A DNA stretch of 64,000 nt, taken from NCBI RefSeq assembly GCF_014385165.1, contig NZ_JACRTF010000001.1:310001-374000 (forward strand), given 5' to 3'. Positions 54,521-62,896 of this stretch are shown piece after piece (position 1 is the stretch's first letter; the number at the start of each line of letters is the position of its first letter). Origin of the DNA: Jilunia laotingensis. Its GTDB lineage: Bacteria > Bacteroidota > Bacteroidia > Bacteroidales > Bacteroidaceae. Under the pieces are notes generated by a model. The model worked only from the letters and a program-made list of their open reading frames with translations, ran no database searches and was not told the origin of the DNA. The position numbers and the translations under genes were made by a program.

Positions 54521-56344
54521 ATGAAATCACTGCTTCCCCTTATTTATATTATATGTTTTCATATTATTTTTCTTTCAGCCTGTACTGATAAAAGGCATCA
54601 GCTACATTCTGAACTCTTCTATATAGAATCTTTATCTGACGAAAAGCCGGACAGCGCAGCAATACTATTACACCAATTCGCCATTGAAAACAGGGGATTA
54701 TCCCAAGCCGATGAAGCCTATTATAACTTATTGCAAACTAAGACCAATATACTTTTAAAGGCATCTCCTTCCGACTCCATTATTAATACCGTCATTAACT
54801 ATTATGAGAACAATGAGGATGAACACAAATTGGCGCTTGCCTATTATTACAAATCTCAAATCAGCATGTCCTTGGAAGCTGACTCGATCGCAATGGTATA
54901 CATCTTGAAAACCATCGACAAAGTAAAAATGACAAATAACCTTCAACTGCTATCCAATGCTTATAATCACCTCGGATTTATTTATCTAATACAGAACCTA
55001 CCATCAAATGCTCTTCAAGCTTTTAAAAAAGCCTATGAATACACTGATCAATTACCACGCAAACACCTTAATAAACCAGTCTATTTAAGAAATATAGCAC
55101 GAGCATATAATTTAAAAAACATTCTATCGCATAATTCAGATAAACACTCTTATAGGGACAGTGCCATATTATTTTATAATAAAGCTATCAGCCTTCAAAC
55201 AGATAGCACCCCTAAAAATATTTCATTATCCATTTATAAGGAATTATCTACTACTTACATGTTGAATAACGATTTCACCAAATCCTTTAAATACCTAGAA
55301 GCCAGTCTTGATTCAAACAAATTACAAGAGTATTTTAACAAAAAAGCAGGCATTTTCTTGAGAATGGGTCAATTTGATTCGGCAAGTTTTTATGTGCAAA
55401 AGTGCATGATAAATTCGGGATTATATGATCGGTATACGATATACGATAAACTTCTAAGAATAGAGAAAAAGAAAAACAATCCTCAGAAAGCTCTGGAATA
55501 TGCAGATTCATTGCTTATCCTGAGCGACAGCATGATCACACGCACGATACCCGAGGAGATGATAGAAATTCAGAAGAAGTATAATGAAGAAAAACTGCGT
55601 GCTGAAAAAGCCAGTATAGAAATAAAATATGAGAAGGAGAAATCCCATTCATTACTCATTTCATTCATTGTGGTCGTCCTATTGTTTTTGAGTACATACA
55701 TCTATATATACAGTTATTTCAAGAAAAAGAAATTACAGCAATCTTTATTGAGACAAAGAAATGAATTGCTGCTATTGAACCAAAAGGCACGGCAGTGGAA
55801 CACACAGGTCCAATTAAGTCAAAAGAAAATTCGCCAACTGGAAGATGAGAAGAAAAAGATAGAATCCGACCTGCACATCATAGCAAATGAAAAGGAACTC
55901 ATCCTGAAAGAGAAAGACGAGGAATTGGAACTGTATCGGAAACAAGAAAGCGATTTGCAGACTCAAAAAGCAAAATACGAAGAATTATGCTACGTGGAAT
56001 TCAAAAAGCTGTTTTTATCCGTTCCTCTCTCTCGAAAAATTCCCGCTTTCGGTATCGAAAGAGTAGTAACGGAAAAGTTAAGTACCCATTCTCAGAAACA
56101 GCTAATGAGTATAATGGACGAGATATGTTATAGTTTCGCATCCCGATTGCACGTACTTCTTCAAGAATCCACTGAAAAGACCTGCCTCTGTTGCCTGATA
56201 CGTCTGGAAGTAAAGCCGAAATATATCATGATATTATGCGATCTCAGCAAAGAAACTTATTATAAACAATGCCAGAGAATCGCAGAAAGTCTAATGGGTA
56301 AAAGTAGCGCCTCCGCATTAAAAGAATATCTCAGTTCCTTCTAA
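54521..56344 (+). CDS. Membrane-anchored TPR regulator with divergent LuxR-type HTH (module 4 regulator)
   Basis: A 607-residue protein from ATG 54521. A lipoprotein-like signal (HIIFLSAC) suggests a lipid-anchored N-terminus. TPR-like helices run to about residue 365 (LLSNAYNHLGFIYLIQN). The transmembrane helix is near 376-398 (LISFIVVVLLFLSTYIYIY), then a long coiled coil (about 405-505). The C-terminal HTH at about 553-595 reads TCLCCLIRLEVKPKYIMILC, SKETYYKQCQRIAESL, a divergent GerE/LuxR pattern. The 56518 gene follows 173 bases downstream. It is paralogous to the module 5 regulator, strongly so in the C-terminal half. The TTG start at 54482 overlaps the -7 box and is rejected. Confidence 0.82.
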   Translation: MKSLLPLIYIICFHIIFLSACTDKRHQLHSELFYIESLSDEKPDSAAILLHQFAIENRGLSQADEAYYNLLQTKTNILLKASPSDSIINTVINYYENNEDEHKLALAYYYKSQISMSLEADSIAMVYILKTIDKVKMTNNLQLLSNAYNHLGFIYLIQNLPSNALQAFKKAYEYTDQLPRKHLNKPVYLRNIARAYNLKNILSHNSDKHSYRDSAILFYNKAISLQTDSTPKNISLSIYKELSTTYMLNNDFTKSFKYLEASLDSNKLQEYFNKKAGIFLRMGQFDSASFYVQKCMINSGLYDRYTIYDKLLRIEKKKNNPQKALEYADSLLILSDSMITRTIPEEMIEIQKKYNEEKLRAEKASIEIKYEKEKSHSLLISFIVVVLLFLSTYIYIYSYFKKKKLQQSLLRQRNELLLLNQKARQWNTQVQLSQKKIRQLEDEKKKIESDLHIIANEKELILKEKDEELELYRKQESDLQTQKAKYEELCYVEFKKLFLSVPLSRKIPAFGIERVVTEKLSTHSQKQLMSIMDEICYSFASRLHVLLQESTEKTCLCCLIRLEVKPKYIMILCDLSKETYYKQCQRIAESLMGKSSASALKEYLSSF

Positions 56345-56470
56345 AACCGCATCTTTTAGGCAAAATTGTCCACCTATCATTTTGCACGATCATATTAAAA
56401 CACTAATTATAAGCATATTATCTAGCATATTTTTTATTTCCATGTCCACTTTTGCTATTACAACAAAGAC

Positions 56471-56499
56471 TAATTTTGCTTCCGGACATTCTGAAATAT
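56471..56499 (+). promoter_or_regulatory. Promoter and conserved downstream block, module 4 secreted protein
   Basis: TAATTTTG (56471-56478) begins a 29-base block that matches the module 5 promoter at 27 positions, continuing with CTTCCGGACATTCTGAAATAT. A further stretch up to the ATG is also conserved. It is the probable regulator target. TTTG at 56451-56454 is 16 bases upstream, a little close for a -33 box. Confidence 0.7.
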
Positions 56500-56517
56500 C
56501 AATCTAATTAAAATTAA

Positions 56518-58485
56518 ATGCTTATGAAAACAAAATTATTACTCTCATTCTGTGTAGTGTTCCTTTTATCTTTATCGAGCCATGCTTATGCACAGTTTAA
56601 AGTAAAGAAAGAAGTAGATTCTTCTATCAGAAATACTCGGAAAGTGTCGAAAGCTAACGCGAACAATGCAAATAAGCTTGTCTATACTTTTTGTAGCGAT
56701 GAAATAAATAATGCTGCTCGAGTAGACCAAGACGTTGAATTACGCGCATATTTGCGTATACCTGCCAAACAATGGAAAGGATGTAAAATTACCTGTGTAG
56801 AATTTGGATTTGCCTATGAGGTAGGAAAAGATAGTTACATGTTTGTCAGCAAAGACCTAAATGCTGATCCCTTAGTGAAGCAGTATTATCAATGTGACAC
56901 TATTGCCATACCCGATGAAGGATATATTGGTTGGAAAAATGTTCCGTTTGATGAACCTTATTTGATTGATTCGGACGATGATTTATATGTGGGTGTTTAT
57001 ACCATACAACAAGATCCTTGGGGAACTTTTGGACTAGATAATCTTACGCCTATTCCAGGAGCAAATCTTGTAAGTTACCGCCGTCCGGGAAAGGCAGAAT
57101 GGGTTTATCAGGAGCTTCCCAGTAATTTGTCTATAAAGGTTATAATTGAAGGAGAAAACATTCCGCAAACTCATATGCGCATTTATTCCCACTCTAGCGA
57201 TAAAATGTATTATAAGATAGGAGAAAGTGTAGCAATCAACGGCACTATTATTAATGAAGGTATTAAGCCTGTAGAGTCTTTTGATATTTCTTATCAATTA
57301 AATAACAATGAATCCGTTACAACACATGTCTCCGATGTTGCTATTCAACCGATGGAAATTTATGATTTCAATTTTGACACTACTGTATCTAAAGAAGGGA
57401 GAGGCAATTTAATTCTAACAGTGTCCAATCCGAATGGAGAACCAGATGATTTCCAAGGCAGTACTTCTGTTACATATGATAAATTCGCTTGCATGGCTAA
57501 AGGCATACAAAAAAATGTATTAGTTGAAGAGATAGTCGGGACGGATGATGAAGGAGCCGTCACTGCTGCAGAAATCATTAAGGAGGCTATTGATAACTCG
57601 GATAAAAAAGATAATATCATTTGGGTACAAAACCATGTATTAGCCGATGATGAATATACAATTGAAGGATATAGTAATTATAGCATGCTCTATGCTAGTG
57701 CTATTTTTACTCCAGCGGTAAATTTGAACCATAAAGAAGCTATATCAGGAACTTTTATGTTGAATGAGGAAAATGAGAAAGTACCTGCTACCTCAGAATT
57801 ATTCCTAATAGACAATGATTTTGGAAAGCATTTAAATTCAATCTTGGAAGACGAAGTCTTTTATTCTTTAAATGCAGAATGTGATGTTATTGATGACGAT
57901 GTATTAAAAATAAAAGTAGCTCTTAAACCTGCCATTGAAGGACTATTTCCTTCTATATTTGGGCCCAATCTTGCTATGCTTCTTACGGAAGATAATATTG
58001 TTGGCAGGCAAGCCGGTGTTGATGGGGATTATGTCCACAACGGAATCCCAAGAACGTTTATTAATAGCGAAGACCCGAGGTTCGGCATGGTGGGAAATAA
58101 AATTGAAATATCTGATAACGGTTATACACTGGAAACGAAATACATTATTCCGGATAAGTCATGGAAACTTGAAAATATGAATTTGATTTGCTATATTATG
58201 GATGCTCGTATGGTGATTGATAATGTTGTGTCATGTCCGGTTAAAGCCAATCCTGACGGACTGAAAAAAGAGACAGTTGAAAACGATTTTGCAATTAACT
58301 GTAAGGATGGTACTTTGCTTATTGACGGAGATTTCGATCAAGCCAGAATTCTTTCAATCAGCGGACAAACAGTAATGGAAACGAATAATGCAAACATAAA
58401 TGTTTCAAAACTAAACAAAGGCATTTATTGCATACTTATCCAAAAAGGTAACCGCTTCGTATCCAAAAAGTTTATAATCCAATAA
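56518..58485 (+). CDS. Secreted Omp28-architecture protein lacking CxxC, T9SS-like C-terminus (module 4)
   Basis: A 655-residue protein with a signal peptide (cleavage near AYAQ). An N-terminal beta domain is present (CVEFGFAYEVGKDSYMFVSK, DLYVGVYTI), then a CARDB-like unit (GTIINEGIKPVESFDISYQL). A thioredoxin-like Omp28 domain begins near residue 330 (KNVLVEEIVGTDDEGAVTAA, VQNHVLADDEY, IFTPAVNLNH). Where Omp28 proteins have CxxC, this has DDEG, so no redox chemistry is expected. The last 75 residues are T9SS-like (SISGQTVMETNN, LNKGIYCILIQKG, SKKFIIQ). It is highly similar to the inverted copy at 58695-60668. ATG 56518 or 56524 may start it. Confidence 0.82.
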   Translation: MLMKTKLLLSFCVVFLLSLSSHAYAQFKVKKEVDSSIRNTRKVSKANANNANKLVYTFCSDEINNAARVDQDVELRAYLRIPAKQWKGCKITCVEFGFAYEVGKDSYMFVSKDLNADPLVKQYYQCDTIAIPDEGYIGWKNVPFDEPYLIDSDDDLYVGVYTIQQDPWGTFGLDNLTPIPGANLVSYRRPGKAEWVYQELPSNLSIKVIIEGENIPQTHMRIYSHSSDKMYYKIGESVAINGTIINEGIKPVESFDISYQLNNNESVTTHVSDVAIQPMEIYDFNFDTTVSKEGRGNLILTVSNPNGEPDDFQGSTSVTYDKFACMAKGIQKNVLVEEIVGTDDEGAVTAAEIIKEAIDNSDKKDNIIWVQNHVLADDEYTIEGYSNYSMLYASAIFTPAVNLNHKEAISGTFMLNEENEKVPATSELFLIDNDFGKHLNSILEDEVFYSLNAECDVIDDDVLKIKVALKPAIEGLFPSIFGPNLAMLLTEDNIVGRQAGVDGDYVHNGIPRTFINSEDPRFGMVGNKIEISDNGYTLETKYIIPDKSWKLENMNLICYIMDARMVIDNVVSCPVKANPDGLKKETVENDFAINCKDGTLLIDGDFDQARILSISGQTVMETNNANINVSKLNKGIYCILIQKGNRFVSKKFIIQ

Positions 58486-58622
58486 TATAATCTGATGCTA
58501 AAGAAAGAGTTCGATATAACCAAACTCCATATTAGCACATGAAGAAGCTTCATTTACTGCCATTGAATATCCTCGACGGTCAGTAATGATTCTTAACCAA
58601 ACAATCAGATTACAACATACAA

Positions 58623-58660
58623 AAAGGGAAGCGGCCCTCATATGGAGCGTGCTTCCCTTT
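58623..58660. terminator. Bidirectional terminator between the two module 4/5 secreted-protein genes
   Basis: Arms AAAGGGAAGC and GCTTCCCTTT around an 18-base loop. It lies near the centre of the inverted duplication, between convergent stops at 58485 and 58695. Confidence 0.85.
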
Positions 58661-58694
58661 CCCGTTTATTCCATTAATATACTATTAACAGATA

Positions 58695-60668
58695 TTATTT
58701 GATCACGATTTTGTCTGAAACAGAATGATTTCCCTTTTGGATGAGTACACAATATATACCGGCCGGCAATGAAGATACGTTTGTATCTGCTACACTGGTT
58801 GTTAACAGGAGTTGTCCGGTCATTGAAAACAATCTTGCACTGTCAAAATCTCCGTCAATATGCAGGCTTCCATCATTATAAACAACATTAAAATCATTTT
58901 CAGCCGTTTCCTTTTTCAGTCCGTCAGGATTGGCTTTAACCGGACATGACACAACATTATCAATCCTCATACCAGAGTCCATGATATAACAAATCAAATT
59001 CATATTTTCGAGTTTCCATGAATCATCAGGAATTTCATATTCGGTTTCAAGAGTAAGTCCATCATCCGGTATATCAATTTTCTTACCAAATATAGCAAAT
59101 TCAGGATCATCATCATAATAAATAAAGTCTCTTGGTATTCCGTTATGAATGTACTCTCCATCTACACCTGCTTGTGTGCCCACAATTTTATCTTCTGTAA
59201 GCAAAAGCGAGATACCAGGATTATATATATAAGGGAATAGACCTTCCACAGCAGGTTTGACGGTCATTTTTATCTTCAATAAATTATCATCAACCACTTC
59301 ACACTCTACACCTAACGAATAGAAGACTTCTTCTTCATCCAAATAGGTTTCCAGATGATCACTAAAATCTTGATCAATTATAAAGATTTCTCCTTCAGTA
59401 GGCACTTTCTCTCCATCACTATTCATCATAAACGTTCCGGGAATCTCCGCTTTATGGTTCAATGTTACAGCCGGTGTAAATACGGCATCCCAATATAACA
59501 TACTGTAATCACCAAACCCCATAATTGCATATTCGTCATTAGCTATTCCGTGATTTTGTATCCAAATGATATTATCTTTTCTGTCCGAGTTGTCAATAGC
59601 ATCTTTAATGATCTCAGCAGCGGCAGCAGCCCCCTTATCATCCGTACCGACTATTTCTTCAACTAATACATTTTTCTGTATTTTTTTAAGTACACAACCA
59701 AATCTATCATACTCCACAGAAGTAGTTTCCTGAAAATCATCGGGCTTTCCATTCGGATTGGAAACAGTCAATATTAAATTACCTCTACCCTCTTTGGTTA
59801 TAGAAGTCTCCAAATCGAAATCATAAAACTCCATTGGTTGAAGAACAACATCAGATACATGGGTAGTAACAGATTCATTGTCATTTAATTGATAAGTAAT
59901 ATCAAAAGATTCTACAGGCTTGACACCTTCATTAATGATAGTACCGTTTATTTCCATATTTTCTCCCGCTTTATAATATAGCTTATCTACCGAATAAGTA
60001 AAAATGCGCATATGATTCTGCGGGATAGTTTCTCCTTCAATTATAACCTTTATAGATAAATTACTCGGGAGTTCCTGGTAAGTCCACTCTGTTTTTCCCG
60101 GACGACGGAAACTTGCAAGATTTGCTCCGGGAATAGGTGGAAGATTATCTAGTCCAAAAGTTCCCCATGGATCCTGTTCTATTGTATACACACCTACATA
60201 CAAATCATCATCGGAATCAATTGTATACGGTTCATCGAAAGGAACATTTTTCCATCCAATATATCCTTCATCGGGAACGGCAATAGTATCACACTGATAA
60301 TATTGCTTTACTATAGGATCAGCATCTAAGTCTTTGCTAATAAACATGTAACTGTCTTTTCCTACTTCATAGGCAAATCCAAATTCAACATTGGTGATTT
60401 TACAACCTTTCCATTGTTTGGCGGGTATACGCAAATAAGCACGTAACTCAACATCACGCCCTACTTCAGCCCTATTTCCTATCTCATCACTGCAAAAAGC
60501 ATAAACAAGTTTGTTTGCATTGTCGTCATTCGCTTTTGACACCTTCCGGCTATTTCTCATAGAAGAATCTACTTCGTCCTTTACTTCAAATTGTGCGTAA
60601 GCATGGCTCGATAAAGATAAAATAAATACTACACAGAATGAGAGTAATAATTTTGTTTTCATAAGCAT
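58695..60668 (-). CDS. Secreted Omp28-architecture protein lacking CxxC, T9SS-like C-terminus (module 5)
   Basis: A 657-residue paralogue of the 56518 protein with the same domain order: signal peptide, beta domain, CARDB-like unit, Omp28 thioredoxin-like domain, C-terminal domain. The CxxC position reads GTDDKGAAAAA. The most visible differences are in the Omp28 domain (WIQNHGIANDEYAIMGFGDY here) and in the C-terminal domain (SMTGQLLLTTSV, LPAGIYCVLIQKG, SDKIVIK). It lies 173 bases downstream of its regulator on the minus strand, with a promoter block shared with module 4. The two copies may bind different ligands. Confidence 0.82.
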   Translation of the reverse strand: MLMKTKLLLSFCVVFILSLSSHAYAQFEVKDEVDSSMRNSRKVSKANDDNANKLVYAFCSDEIGNRAEVGRDVELRAYLRIPAKQWKGCKITNVEFGFAYEVGKDSYMFISKDLDADPIVKQYYQCDTIAVPDEGYIGWKNVPFDEPYTIDSDDDLYVGVYTIEQDPWGTFGLDNLPPIPGANLASFRRPGKTEWTYQELPSNLSIKVIIEGETIPQNHMRIFTYSVDKLYYKAGENMEINGTIINEGVKPVESFDITYQLNDNESVTTHVSDVVLQPMEFYDFDLETSITKEGRGNLILTVSNPNGKPDDFQETTSVEYDRFGCVLKKIQKNVLVEEIVGTDDKGAAAAAEIIKDAIDNSDRKDNIIWIQNHGIANDEYAIMGFGDYSMLYWDAVFTPAVTLNHKAEIPGTFMMNSDGEKVPTEGEIFIIDQDFSDHLETYLDEEEVFYSLGVECEVVDDNLLKIKMTVKPAVEGLFPYIYNPGISLLLTEDKIVGTQAGVDGEYIHNGIPRDFIYYDDDPEFAIFGKKIDIPDDGLTLETEYEIPDDSWKLENMNLICYIMDSGMRIDNVVSCPVKANPDGLKKETAENDFNVVYNDGSLHIDGDFDSARLFSMTGQLLLTTSVADTNVSSLPAGIYCVLIQKGNHSVSDKIVIK

Positions 60669-60685
60669 TTAATTTTATTAGATTA

Positions 60686-60714
60686 ATATTTCAGAATGTC
60701 TGGAAGCAAAACTA
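60686..60714 (-). promoter_or_regulatory. Promoter and conserved downstream block, module 5 secreted protein
   Basis: On the minus strand TAGTTTTG (60707-60714) followed by CTTCCAGACATTCTGAAATAT; 27 of 29 bases match module 4 and the first 14 match module 1. The sequence ATGTCCACTTTT is also shared with module 4, but lies about 93 bases upstream here (60807-60818) and about 17 bases upstream there. Confidence 0.7.
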
Positions 60715-60840
60715 CCACGCTTTAAAAGAAAAGAATTGTACATAAATATAAAAACATCACCAAACAAAGCACTATTAATCAATAAATTAGCATATTATAA
60801 CAAAACAAAAAGTGGACATCAAACTAAAAAACTCACCCAA

Positions 60841-62667
60841 TCAGAATGAATCGAGGTATTCTTTTAATCCCGAGATACTACTTTTCCCAATGAGTTTTTC
60901 TGCTATTCGCTGACATTGTTTATAATAGGCTTCCTTTCCGAGATCACAGAGAGCCATAATATATTTAGGTTTCACTTGTAGCTTAATGAGGCAACAAAGA
61001 CAAGTCTTTTCTGTGGATTCTTGAAGCAAAAGATGAAGTCTGGAAGCAAAATTATAGCAAATCTCATCCATTATATTCATCAATTGCTCTTGAGAATGAG
61101 TATTTAACTTTTCTACCACTGCATTATCCGTACCATACACTGGTATTTTACGAGATAAAGGAAGTGACAAAAACAGTTTCTTCAATTCTATCAAGTATAA
61201 TTCTTCATATTGACTTTTTTGAGTGGACATTTCAGATTTTTGTTTTCGGTAGCCCGCTAACTCCTCCTCTTTTCTCTTTAAAGCAGATTCCTTTTCGTTG
61301 GCGATAACATACAAATCAGATTCAATCTGCTCCTTTTCCTGTTCTAATTGTTGAATTTTGCTTTGACTAAGTTCAACCTGTTGATTCCACTGCTGTATCT
61401 TCTGATTCAAAAGTAACAATTCATTTTTTTGCTGTAATAGAGATTGTTGTAGCTTTTTCTTTTTCAGATAACTATAGATATAAATACACGTACAAAAGAA
61501 AAGAAGTATGACAACTACGAAAGATACGAGTAAAGAGTGGGATTTTTCTTTCTCATATTTAACCTGTAGAATGGCTTTTTCAGCTTTATGCTTTTCTTCA
61601 CTATATTTCTTTTGAATATTCATAATCTCACCGGGAATAATATGAGCATTCATACTATCATTTAAAACAAACAGAGTATCAGCATATTTCAAGGCTTTCC
61701 AATAATTCTTCTTAGTTCGTTCTATATTATACAACCTATTATATATGGAACATTTTGAATAGATATTTTGTCCTGTCAAACACTTTTCACAATAATAGTT
61801 TGCAGAATCCAGTTCTCCCAAATCTAAAAAGATATCCGCTTTCCTTCCATAATAGCGTAAAAGCTCCATAGAGTCTTTACTTAGTTCCAAATATTCAAGG
61901 GCTTTCGGATAATCTTTCTTAAACACATAAATGGTAGAGATTTCGCGATATAAGGAGCTGGTCAAATCTCGCGGTGTATTATCTGCTATAAATGTTAACG
62001 CCTCCCTATAATAAAGTAATGACGTATCGCGTGAAAGAGTGTCTTTAGCCTTGTTTAAAATAGTTTTCAGATTATATACCCTTCCTATATTCCTGAGCAA
62101 AAGAGGCTTATAGTAATATTTACGGGATACCATATCCGTTTTCCCATATACTTTTCTAAATGCCTGAAGAGAGTTCTTAGGCAAGTTCTGAAATAAATAG
62201 ATCATTCCCAGATGGTTATAAATCTCAATAGACAATACAGGTTTATCAATCGATTTTATTTTATCAATTGCTTTCAGAATATATAGCATACTGATTGAAT
62301 CAGTACCCGAAAAGAAACAATTTTTCGCTTTGCACAAATATGCATAAGCTAATTTGTGATTATCATTCGTATGTTCATAATATTCGATTACAGGATTAAT
62401 AATAGAATCGGAGATTAATTCATCACCCAAAAGAAGAGCAATTTTTATCTGTAACAAATGATACAGAGCTTCGCTCTCTTTATCGGCCTTTTTATGCTCA
62501 AAAGGTATTTGGGAAAGCAAAACTGCCGCACTATCCGGTTTTTCATCTACAATCGAATCAATATAAACAAGTTCTGAAAGCAAAGGGTGATCTTTTTCAG
62601 CACAACCATAAAACAAAGTTATGTATGCAAAACATAGTATATAGATTAAATACAGTAAAAGTTTCAT
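60841..62667 (-). CDS. Membrane-anchored TPR regulator with divergent LuxR-type HTH (module 5 regulator)
   Basis: A 608-residue paralogue of the module 4 regulator from ATG 62667. The lipoprotein-like signal ends LFYGC. TPR repeats (IYNHLGMIYLFQNLPKNSLQA) run to about 365, the transmembrane helix is near 376-398 (LLVSFVVVILLFFCTCIYI), then a coiled coil and HTH (CLCCLIKLQVKPKYIMALC, GKEAYYKQCQRIAEKL). The recognition-helix segment YYKQCQRIAE is identical to that of module 4, while the TPR part has many more substitutions. The 62715 frame start lies upstream of the promoter box and is rejected. Confidence 0.82.
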   Translation of the reverse strand: MKLLLYLIYILCFAYITLFYGCAEKDHPLLSELVYIDSIVDEKPDSAAVLLSQIPFEHKKADKESEALYHLLQIKIALLLGDELISDSIINPVIEYYEHTNDNHKLAYAYLCKAKNCFFSGTDSISMLYILKAIDKIKSIDKPVLSIEIYNHLGMIYLFQNLPKNSLQAFRKVYGKTDMVSRKYYYKPLLLRNIGRVYNLKTILNKAKDTLSRDTSLLYYREALTFIADNTPRDLTSSLYREISTIYVFKKDYPKALEYLELSKDSMELLRYYGRKADIFLDLGELDSANYYCEKCLTGQNIYSKCSIYNRLYNIERTKKNYWKALKYADTLFVLNDSMNAHIIPGEIMNIQKKYSEEKHKAEKAILQVKYEKEKSHSLLVSFVVVILLFFCTCIYIYSYLKKKKLQQSLLQQKNELLLLNQKIQQWNQQVELSQSKIQQLEQEKEQIESDLYVIANEKESALKRKEEELAGYRKQKSEMSTQKSQYEELYLIELKKLFLSLPLSRKIPVYGTDNAVVEKLNTHSQEQLMNIMDEICYNFASRLHLLLQESTEKTCLCCLIKLQVKPKYIMALCDLGKEAYYKQCQRIAEKLIGKSSISGLKEYLDSF

Positions 62668-62692
62668 TTGGTAAGCATGTGTGTTCAGTCTA

Positions 62693-62700
62693 CAAAAATA
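62693..62700 (-). promoter_or_regulatory. -7 element of the module 5 regulator
   Basis: On the minus strand TATTTTTG after a GA-rich tract (GGAAAAAAAAGGA), as in module 4; ATG 25 bases downstream. Confidence 0.6.
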
Positions 62701-62829
62701 TCCTTTTTTTTCCAATAAGCTATCACTTTCCTACTAAGAATTAGAGCTAAAACTTTTGTTTTCCACCAGATTTGTAATGTAGAATGAATTATCTTATTCA
62801 TTTAATAATCGACATATCCAAATAAAACT

Positions 62830-62837
62830 TATATTTG
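62830..62837 (+). promoter_or_regulatory. -7 element of the GH109 gene
   Basis: TATATTTG fits the -7 consensus, 59 bases before ATG 62897. No -33 box at the right spacing. Confidence 0.55.
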
Positions 62838-62896
62838 TAAGTTCGGAAATTGATAATCGAATAATCATAATTATTAACCTATTAAAATTTAGAGAC

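Noticed and set aside
53426..62896. Second att site (direct repeat of the tRNA-Gly 3' end) bounding modules 4 and 5
   Set aside because: No convincing repeat was found by eye in the window; it may lie beyond 64000 or be lost.
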